Shown here: positions 55,436 to 64,000 of the stretch, piece by piece
Layout of the letters: every line of letters begins with the position of its first letter
How positions within the stretch are numbered: position 1 is the first letter of the stretch
Assembly (NCBI GenBank): GCA_965153455.1
Contig: OZ234497.1
Location: forward strand, 19,771,872 to 19,835,871
Origin: Sphagnum compactum
Lineage: Eukaryota; Bryophyta; Sphagnopsida; Sphagnales
DNA length: 64,000 nucleotides
Reading direction: 5' to 3'
The notes under the pieces: model-generated
The model's input: the letters and a program-made list of their open reading frames with translations, nothing else
The model's database searches: none
Told to the model about the DNA's origin: nothing
Made by a program: the position numbers and the translations under genes

Positions 55436-57867
55436 TCATTCAGCTTTGCTACGAGCCTCTTTGGCTTGGCCTCGCTTGCGAATATTCAGGCAACTGCGGA
55501 GACGAACCGAGTCCATGATTGGCTCAGGAATCATTTGAATCAGCCACCACATGATTGAATGTACCCAGTAAGGAGTGCAGCGGGGCTCATAACCCACCCA
55601 CTTCAATCCAGCTGTTGCATACGTATCTGGTGATGGTACAGCAAGTGATGCTTTGCGGATCTTTGCCATCTTTGTTGCCACATACAACGGAACCTGAAAA
55701 TTTCAGTTCACAAAAAAGGGATTAAACAAACAAATTGATTTTTCATTTTTTGCTGCACAATTTTTGCGCACTTTTGACATTGACAACAACCCATCATCCA
55801 ATTCAGAAAGATTAACTGAAGCTCTCATATTTCTTGTAAAACCCATTTATGAAAATGTATAGCTCTTGTATTCCTTGTAAAACCCATACATGAAAATGTA
55901 CAGTTCTCGTATTCCTTGAAAAACCCATTTATGAAAATGTACAGCCTCTCATATACCTTGCAAAATCCACACATGAAAATGTACAGCTCTCATATTCCTT
56001 GTAAAAGCCATACATAAGAAAGAAAGAAACAATCTCATCTTTGGTCTTCTTCTGTGTATTAAGGGGATGTAGCTCCAAGAGTTCATTCAGGGTTTAAGGA
56101 TTCAAAGGAATTCTCCAGAAATCCAGGGAGATTGGGAAGAAAAAAACCACCACAACAAACAAACTGAAGGAAGACCCATAACAACCTAGGTAGGCAATGT
56201 CAGGAACCTGATACTGAAGAAAAAAAAGCATGAGGTACTACAAAAGAACAGAAAAAAAGAGTAGAGAGAAAAGTACTTGGCACTGGACATCAATCCCACT
56301 GTGCTTGTACTCCACATAGAGCGACCTTGACAATTGGTCAACAAACCTGTTCACATAAAATAGCATGAAAACTCCATCACACAGAAGAGCATGTACAATC
56401 TTTGATGAATCGAGAACCACCACCAACAATCAGCACATATACATATATATAACAACTTCTATGTGAAATCTCCTTTCTGTAGATGTATGAGTCTGCAGGC
56501 CGTATGACAAAAGTTCTTGCTTGATGTTTCAACTTAGGGGATGGATGATGGACATACGCTTTTGTTGCTGCATAGAGGGTGTAGAGAGGATCCGAGGGCA
56601 GCACACTGCCAGCGCCAGAACCAACATTGATAATGGCTCCTCGTTTGTGTTTCAGCATGGATGGAAGAAAGAGTTGGATCATACGTGTTGTGACTTCAAT
56701 GTTCACACGGAGCAAGTTCTTGGTGAGTTTTTCATCAAGCTCATGGAAGAAGCGCGCATAGGGATACGAAATGCCAACATTGTTGATCAAAATCCCCACA
56801 TGAATATCTGCTGTTCTCTGAGAAATTCTTGATAATCCTCCATCCAAATCATCATCTGTGAAATCCACAACCACAAATCGCACCTGCAGATGCACAAATC
56901 AGATGTAAGCTGAAGGAAAAAAAATCATCAGAACAACAACAACAAAATCGTGGATGATGTCTTCCTCAGCCACAGTAGTACTACACTCGATGTTCGTTTG
57001 ATGAAAATAAAATGTTTTGATGGGTGATTGAGAAGAAAAGCAGAAATTCCAATTTTGTACAACAACAAAACCCCAACCTCAACACCATATTTGGAGTGAA
57101 GCTCTTTGGCAAGCTCTTCAAGCTTTGGCTGTGACCGACCCACAATGACCAAGTTGATCTTCTTTTTAGCCAGCTTCCCTGTGAACGCTTTCCCGATCCC
57201 ATCTGTTGCTCCAGTGATGAGAGCCCAATCCCCATACCTGCAATTTCGTCATTTTTATTTCCAAAAGTTAAGCAAATCTAAGAGAAAGATCGAAGACAAA
57301 ACTCCAATGTCAACCCAAAAAGAAGTCTCTGAGAGAGGGCAGAGGGAAAAACTGCAATGTCCCAAGCAAAAAAAAAATCTATAAGAGATTGCAGAGAAAA
57401 AACTCCAATGTCAAGCAAAAAAATCAGGAAAACCCCAAAAGCCCACCCCTGGAGCTTCCTCTTCCCTTCACATACAATATTTGACATCAGGCTCTTCCTG
57501 TTACAAAAAGCAAGCTCTAACCCCAAAACAGATCCAGGAAGGAAAAGAAAAAAAAAACACACTCTTCATGGTTCCAGAAAACCAACAAAAAGATTAAAAC
57601 GCAGACAGGAAAACCACCAGCAACAGAAGAAGAAGAAGACCAAAACACTGACAGAGATGGGAGCTGATGATGATGATGGTGATGGGTTTATGTAGTGTTA
57701 TACCTGGAGAGGGGTTTAGCCGGTCGCAGAAACGTGACATAGATCCATGGCAAAAACAAGGAGATGAGACGCAGTACATACAAGAACCCGATTGCTGCCA
57801 ATACTAGCAACACCCAATACTCAGTTGCCGCTTCTCCTATAGCATACTTCACACCCACCACCCCCAT
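55436..57867 (-). CDS. KCR1: Very-long-chain 3-ketoacyl-CoA reductase
   Basis: This short-chain dehydrogenase in the ER membrane performs the first reduction in the fatty-acid elongase cycle that makes very-long-chain acyl-CoAs for wax, sphingolipids and storage lipid. Five exons: 57704-57867, 57078-57237, 56558-56883, 56277-56346 and 55436-55693 (978 nt, 325 residues; plant KCR1 has about 318). All junctions are GT-AG and in phase. Exon 1 encodes a membrane anchor (LLVLAAIGFLYVLRLISLFL). Exon 2 has YGDWALITGATDGIGKAF, the NADPH loop. Exon 3 has NNVGISYPYARFFHELDE, Ser in INVGSGAGS and the catalytic YAATK. The end has DVQCQVPLYVATKMAKIR and CTPYWVHSIMWW. The active-site Asn motif is NNVG rather than NNAG. 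The start ATG (57865-57867) is the only one that places the anchor correctly. Confidence 0.95.
55820..56012. repeat. Tandem repeat in KCR intron 4, about 41-bp unit, five copies
   Basis: Copies of 'ctctcatattccttgtaaaacccat..atgaaaatgtacag' are placed head to tail, with small differences and the last copy partial. Confidence 0.88.
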
Positions 57868-58230
57868 CTCCCCTCTGCACGCAATTCTCTTTGTCCAATT
57901 CTCTTGCTGTCCAGTCCTCTCTCTCTGTGTCCAATTCTCTCACTGTCCAGTCGTCTCTCTCTCTCTCTCTCTCTCCAATTCTCTCACTATCCAGTTCTCT
58001 CCTCCCACTCCACTGTTTTTCGCAAAAAACCTAAACAAATGCTACTGCTACTCCACCTATAACTCCGGAAATCCACCACCCGTCAACCACAACAGCCGCA
58101 AATCTCGAGATCGTACGCAAGAAATGCGCGCGCGCGACGCAAAGGAGCGAACAACCCAGGATGCGAGATGGAGGAGGAGGAGACGGGCCGGGCCGGGGTC
58201 CCGGGGCCGGAACATGTTTCCATGTGACCC
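57868..58230 (-). promoter_or_regulatory. KCR 5' leader/promoter region with (CT)n tract
   Basis: Directly upstream of the KCR ATG is a pyrimidine-rich stretch (57885-58010) with CTCTCTCTCT runs, read as GA-rich on the coding strand, a common feature of plant core promoters and leaders. It is followed by an isolated GC-rich segment (58120-58225, with GCGCGCGCG). No TATA box can be assigned with confidence. Confidence 0.45.
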
Positions 58231-59587
58231 GCTGACCCGCTGGAAGTGGTTGATGGGTCCGCCCTCTAAAGTCCAAGCTCCTCTTTTTCTTTTCTTTTTT
58301 TCTTTTTTCTTTTTTTTTCTTTTTATCAAACTTTTTTTGTGAAAATAAAAAATGAGGGTGGTGAACTTAAGTTCTAAGAGGGTTTTTTTTTGGGTTTTAT
58401 TATTATTTTTAATATTTGCATGCTCCAAATTGTGTTGAAATGGTAGCTCTACTAATACATGTCTAAATTATGAGTAATGTTATTATAAGATGATGTTTAA
58501 ATGGGTGTTCAATTATTATTAATGTTATGAGGACATGAATGTTTAATGGGCGGTAAATTATTATTAATGTTATTATGAGATGATGTTTAAATGAGTGGTA
58601 TTTTTTTAAAAAATTTAAATTTGAATGAAAATGATTTTTTTTTAAGCATTGAAATTTTTGTTATTTTCACACAATAAACTATGAAAATGATTTTTTTATG
58701 AAAATAGTAATTGGTGGTTAGGTAATAGGATTTTTTTGAGTGATGTTGAAATTTTTGATTACCCTCTTGTTAATTTCCAAATTATAATATTCTAATATTG
58801 TTCTATCCCCAATTATAAATTATAATGGGTGCGATTTATATGGTGGTTCTTGTAAGGATGCAATGGGAGTTGGAATCATCAATTTTTAATGACTAGGTAA
58901 ATCATTAAGGGGAATTTTTTTTTAATTGGACATGTTGCCATTTTAATCACAATTGAAGGAAACAACTAGTTTTGGCTAAACCAAATTAACATGATTTAAA
59001 TCGGTGGCAACAATAAACCGTTCTTTTGAATACATCAAATTCTTTTTTTCTTTTCCCCCTCATGTTGGTTTTCAAACCAAAGAGCCAACTTTTAAGCCAA
59101 AGGATCCCCAATGGTTTTGCTTCAAAATTGCCCCATCCTCCGATCAAGGAAATTATCCTCCATTAAAAATCTGTCGAGTTATAGACATCATAAGTATATG
59201 ATGTGATGTGTTTTCTTCATGGGTACTACATTCGATAGTGTGTACTTCATGTCAAAGGAGTATGCCATATGTCGTGCGCTATTAGATTGGCACCTAACAC
59301 TATTGAATCTAATAAGGTTGGATCATACCTAAACATTCATACAAGTTATGGAGACATTCCTATTATCTTAAACCACACAAACAAACAAATAATAAAAATA
59401 ATCATCATCATCATCATATTCACATTGAAATGAAATTTTTAGCAAAAATAGAATTGAATATTTGCACCACTCACAAAAAAAAAAGAATAGGCTTCAAAGT
59501 TTTCACACCCAAGGCCTTCAAATGTCTAAACAACTTCATTGAAAGCAACCCAATACTAAAGGCTTCTAAGCTACTCCTTCCTTCCAT

Positions 59588-59666
59588 CAAACAAATAGAT
59601 AGAAATGAATTGGATCGCCCCTTAAATTACCAACTTAACTTACCAATTCATTTCTATCTATTTGTT
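59588..59666. repeat. 24-bp perfect inverted repeat
   Basis: 'aacaaatagatagaaatgaa' plus 'ttgg' near 59589-59613 is exactly complementary to the stretch ending 'tttctatctatttgtt' at 59642-59666, with a loop of about 28 bases. This could be a tiny MITE core or a chance hairpin. Confidence 0.7.
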
Positions 59667-61554
59667 ACCAACTAACCAACTTAAATTACCACCATTGGTC
59701 AATGCTTTGTGTTTAAGATAATTGACAAAAGGAAATTGATTGTTGTAAAGAATGCATTGAATTTGCATTTTGCTTTAAAACTAAGAATCAATAATAAAAA
59801 ACAAAATTACCCTAAAACCATTTGACAAATCTATAAGTGTTTCACAAAATACAAATGTCATGAAAATGTACTACATGAAAAAAAAGTTCATGAATAAGAC
59901 AAAAGAGAGTTTTATGAAGAAGGAATGAATGTTAAAAACATGTTTCATAGAAATGCAAAAAACATTGTCACGTGATATAGCAAATTTCAAGCCACATTTT
60001 GCCCACTTTGCAATGAAATGTCCTTGTTTTAGTTTACAACATATTTAAGATTATTGTCATATCATTTTCAATTTCTTACTTATATATGTGTATAATAGTA
60101 GGACAATGGTTGGTCATTTTAATGTTAATCACACTTCCATGGAAGTTGAGATAAACACAAAAATGCATTTTTTGTTGGGTTTGGTGTTGAAACAATTTGA
60201 AGTAGGTTTTTTTTTTTAAACAATCTTCATCACTATCAATTCACCTTTTACAATTTTATTTTTGAATAATTATTGAGCAATATAGGATTGCAATATGCCA
60301 TATGGTAAATCCTTGAGCACGGGAAATGTATAACCTAATGCTTGGGTTGAAAAAGGAAATTAGTTGAGTGCTAAAAATGTTGTAAATACTTCAAATTGCA
60401 CTATAAACCAAGTCTATCCAATATTCTAGAATTGAATCTCCATTCATCATCTTTGGAATTGGGCTACCAATAACAAGCAATTTTAAAATATAATCATTGT
60501 TCAAATATGTAACTAAAAAAATTAGAATATCAAATGTGCAATTGAGAATTTTTTAAATTTTCAACCATGGCATGAATATTTAGGGTTCCATTTGAGATAT
60601 ATATTGTCTAGAAAAACCTTCAATTGTGGAATGATCCATTATTGTGGAAGTATATGGGCTTTCCTTTTAAACTTTTGGGTTTTCATTTAGGTTTTATATA
60701 ATAATATTCGTGATAATTATCCTCCAAATTGAATTATACCAATATTTGAAAATTTCTGCTAGGTTTATCCGGATCTATATGCCAAGGTGTCCACATTAGA
60801 AATTATTTATTTGACAAAAAATTTGGGAAATTTTATGGAGTTTTTTGTTTTTTTAATCTTCTTATAAAACATTAAGATTTTTACTAATATCTGGTTGAAT
60901 AGCCAGATTTTTCCTATATCTTCCTATAGATGATCACTAGTTTGGCTGCATCAAACAATTCCTAAAGAAATACTGGTTCCCAAACAAGCCAAGTAACCTT
61001 CACTTGCTCAAGCTATGTACCAAGTAAATTCACCATTTGTTTTACATTGAGTTTATTGAAGATTATGTAATCTACAAAAGCCATACAAATCTTGACTAAA
61101 ATTAACCCAATTTTCTATAAAGTTATCCACACTAAAATAAATAAATTAGTGATGAATTTTGGAACATTGCAGAGATACAGCTAGTTAGCGTAACCAAACA
61201 CCACAAATATCGCAATGTTCGCATCATACTAAAAACAAATTTTCAAGCTCCGAAAATTGGACATTGTGAAGTGAAATTGAAAGCAAACAAAAGATGATCA
61301 ACCCATCATACAAAACCTTTTATAGTCTTGCAATAGTAATCAAAGAAATTGATGACAACATTGCACTAGAAACCATTAGAGACAAACAAATTGTGTTTAA
61401 CTACAAATCTCCTAATTATTTTTATTTTGGCCCATTATAGAATTTAATTTTCCATTGAATCTTTGACAATGCCTCAACATTAGACTACCTAGTCTTTTGT
61501 TTTTAAGCACAAAAAAATTAATTCAGACACCACCCACAAATCTTGCACAAAATG

Positions 61555-61685
61555 TCATATACACATTCATCAATAATTAAACAAAACCCGTTTGTTGTCA
61601 TATACACAATCATCAATAATTAAACAAAACCCATTTGTTGTCACATGCACAACTGTCAATAATTAAACAACAAAACCCATTTGGA
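61555..61685. repeat. Tandem repeat, 43-bp unit, three copies
   Basis: Units begin 'tcatatacaca' at 61555, 61598 and 61641 and contain 'caataattaaacaaaaccc' and 'tttgttg'; the third unit is slightly diverged. Confidence 0.9.
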
Positions 61686-62265
61686 GAGTGAAATAGAAGA
61701 GCATGGATATTGAGAAATTGCACAACTCTTTTGGAACTTGACAAAAGGCTTGAACGGCCTTATTCAAGTTTAAATGGAGACTCAATTAAAAAATTTAAGA
61801 AATAATACAAGGAGAGAGTGCACAACTTTGTCACGGGATACAATAGGGTAGAACGGATAACACATAAGAAATGAATGGAAGAGACTAAAGAGACTACTCA
61901 CCCTATGAATTTCTAAACAAGCAATCGACATAAAGCAAGCAAAATGCCCCTTCACATGGTGCACAATTTTATGGCCAATGAGAAATTTGTGGCTTAAGGG
62001 AATAACTAATTAATTAATTAATTAGCTACAGAAAATTAAACAAAACTAGAATAAAAAGAAGTTACATAGAGAGAAAGCAAAATGAAACAAACCCCACAAG
62101 CGGGGATTTGGAAACCCAATTAAAAATAAAATGAAATAAAATAATTGCACCATTGACAATGTAAACCTCTTCACTCAATTGACATGAACTTCTTCACTTG
62201 GAAAGGAGCTTCGGACGGTGGTGACCATATGTGTACCAATCTTGTTAACGCTTTTTTGATATCCC

Positions 62266-62291
62266 GATGGATGGATGGATGGATGGATGGA
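62266..62291. repeat. (ATGG)n microsatellite
   Basis: Six consecutive ATGG units lie just downstream of the phytocyanin stop codon. Confidence 0.9.
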
Positions 62292-62326
62292 GAATCGGTT
62301 GATAGGTGGGCGCATCATTTTTGTGC

Positions 62327-64000
62327 TCATAACCAAAGGGCGACAAGAGCCAAGGTACTTGTGAAAACACCAGTCCATGCCTGTACACTCACCACCGCTC
62401 CAGCATTCTGTCCAATCACAAACAACAACAAAAAACCCACCAAAACACAACATTGGGTCATAACCAAAAACACTACATCATAATAATACTTGTTTATTTA
62501 TTTATTTAATTACTTATATAAAGACAATAATCCAAGCAATATGAGAAATGGCAAGATATATACTTCCGTCACAAATTTATTCAAATTTAGATACTATTGC
62601 CTTACATTATATTCTAGATGTGAAATTAGGTTTTGATCAATCCGGGTTTTGATCAATTTGGGTTTTGATTGATTCTCGACCTACTAACCCTAATTTATGA
62701 TGCTTTGAGGCTAATCCTAATTATGAAGTTACGATGTTTTTAGCACCGTTCTCTCAACCCAGTGTGGTAATAATGAACACTTATTATTTGGGTTCTGATT
62801 GGTTTTTTTGGTGCCGTTTTCAACTCATTATGGTAATGAACTGTTTTGTTACCATCGATTGCTTCGGATATCCATTAACTCACTCTTTTTCAATGCTGCT
62901 CAACACCATGTACCCACTTCAGAATTTTAGTGAAAATTTTGCTCTCTATTGTAGTCACCTTAGGTAGTGAGGAGAGTTGAAAGATGGGTACTACCTTTAG
63001 TGGAAGTTTTGCTCTCGAATGTGACCATAGTTAGTGAGGAGAGTAGAAAAAGATGGGGTACCTTGGCGGGTGCACTGGCGGGTGCAGGAGGTGGTGCAGG
63101 AGGACTGGACACTGTTGAAGAGGGTCCGGGAGCCAGTACTGCTGCAGCAACTGGAACTGGAGCAGCAACTGGAACTGGAGCAGCAACAGGAACCGGGGCT
63201 CCCACAGGAACAGGAGCTGGAGGAGAAATGGGAGCAATTGTGGGTGCAACTGCAAGACTTGCCATGATCATTGAACGAGCAAATCTCTGCTGCAAGTAAT
63301 TCAGAGCTTCAGTCTCAGTTGTCAGACTTGTTGTAGTTGTTGTTGTTGCTGTTGTTTCTGCTTGTGTTGCTGCAGTCACTGTGATCACCAATTTCTGACC
63401 AGCTTCACAATGTGTACCTAGACCTTCGACAAGCTTGTTGCAGGAGAAATAGTATGTGCCCTCTTTGGTTGCCCTCCACTGCACACACACGCACAAAGAA
63501 TTCAGCCCATTCACCAACTGAAATCTCTCACTTGGATTTTTTTTCACAAAATGTCATTCGAAAACTGAAATTCCTCGCTCGGGTTTTCTTTTCAATTTTT
63601 AGTTTCAGAACACCATTCAACAACTGAAAGCTCTATCACTCAGATTTGATTCTTCTCCAGAACACCCATTCAATAACCAACTGGAATCTCTATCACTTGG
63701 ATTTGATTTTTCTCCAGAACACCCATTCAACAACTGAGATCTTCTCTCACTCAGATTTTATGTTTTTTTTGGGTTTTCAGAACACCATAATTCCACAAAC
63801 TGAAATCACTCACTCAGATTTATTTTTTCCCCACGATGTCATGTCAGTTCTACCATTACAAGAAATACGGATGTTATGGAAGAACCACGTACAGCATAAG
63901 TGCCAGCATTTCCTGCATCGAGTTCAATGGCTTGTGAGAAGTCACAGCTGTCGTGAGCTGATTTGGTTGGCATCAAATAGACATTCTGGAAACCCGCTGC
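62327..64000 (-). CDS. Phytocyanin (blue-copper-like) with AGP-type tail, 5' end beyond window
   Basis: Phytocyanins are cell-surface cupredoxin-like proteins, many GPI-anchored. Three exons are seen: 63893 to beyond 64000, 63062-63478 and 62327-62407 (stop TGA 62327-62329), all GT-AG and phase 0. The first encodes FQNVYLMPTKSAHDSCDFSQ. The second encodes EGTYYFSCNK and GTHCEAGQKLVITV, which give the Cys, His and axial Gln of a stellacyanin-like copper site, then a Thr-rich stretch and a Pro/Ala/Val-rich AGP-like repeat (APVPVAAPVPVAA). The last exon gives NAGAVVSVQAWTGVFTST followed by a hydrophobic end (LALVALWL), as expected for a GPI signal. The usual first His ligand (HNVY) is Gln here (codon at 63986-63988). 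The signal peptide and first part of the domain lie outside the window. Confidence 0.85.

Larger units (their letters stand above)
58231..62326. other. AT-rich intergenic DNA
   Basis: No gene is recognised in about 4 kb. It contains a 24-bp perfect inverted repeat (59589-59665), a 43-bp tandem repeat (61555-61685) and an (ATGG)n run at 62266-62291. Open frames are short and AT-driven. Confidence 0.6.

Noticed and set aside
62967-63299. Plus-strand Gly/Ala/Thr-rich open frame
   Set aside because: It is the complement of the Pro/Ala/Val-rich phytocyanin tail, which has splice and domain support on the minus strand.

Overview
The window is nuclear DNA of a land plant. Genes are split by short GT-AG introns, protein families are plant-type (RHM, EXO70, phytocyanin, GH28, KCR), degenerate CCCTAAA telomere-type repeats recur, and CACTA, Ty3/gypsy and Helitron traces are present. 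One gene fuses an alpha/beta-hydrolase to an NB-ARC and LRRs. This HNL class was first described in liverworts, so a bryophyte or other seedless plant is the best guess; the species cannot be fixed from sequence alone.

Layout. 1-4391: AT-rich, gene-poor DNA with a telomere-like repeat field and a 141-bp CACTA-type foldback MITE. 4392-21186: a CACTA element flanked by AAA target duplications. A second, related CACTA element (11315-19838, flanked by GAA) sits inside it. Both share their termini but carry different captured host-gene pieces. The outer one holds RHM (minus strand) and an APR-like thioredoxin gene (plus strand). The inner one holds the start of EXO70, the first exons of an ANTH/CALM clathrin adaptor and eight exons of RNA polymerase II RPB2. 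21187-27460: AT-rich DNA with a decayed Ty3/gypsy gag. 27462-39547 (minus): the HNL gene and its LRR array of 57 near-identical 144-bp units (about 114 LRRs), with one early stop and more stops near the far end. 39550-40400: GC-rich minisatellite upstream of HNL. 41440-42035: two more tandem arrays. 44058-46260: an RPL5 copy with a 17-nt frameshifting deletion and no C-terminal exons. 46647-47369: Helitron helicase remnant. 47370-50850: empty. 50856-54802 (plus): intact-looking GH28 polygalacturonase. 55436-57867 (minus): complete very-long-chain 3-ketoacyl-CoA reductase. 57870-62320: empty AT-rich DNA. 62327-64000 (minus): phytocyanin with an AGP-like tail and GPI-type C-terminus, cut by the window edge.

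The ordinary working genes are GH28 (cell wall pectin), KCR (fatty acid elongation) and the phytocyanin (cell surface); they converge or stand alone and form no operon-like unit. The exceptional parts are the nested gene-capturing CACTA pair and the giant LRR array of the HNL immune-receptor-type gene.
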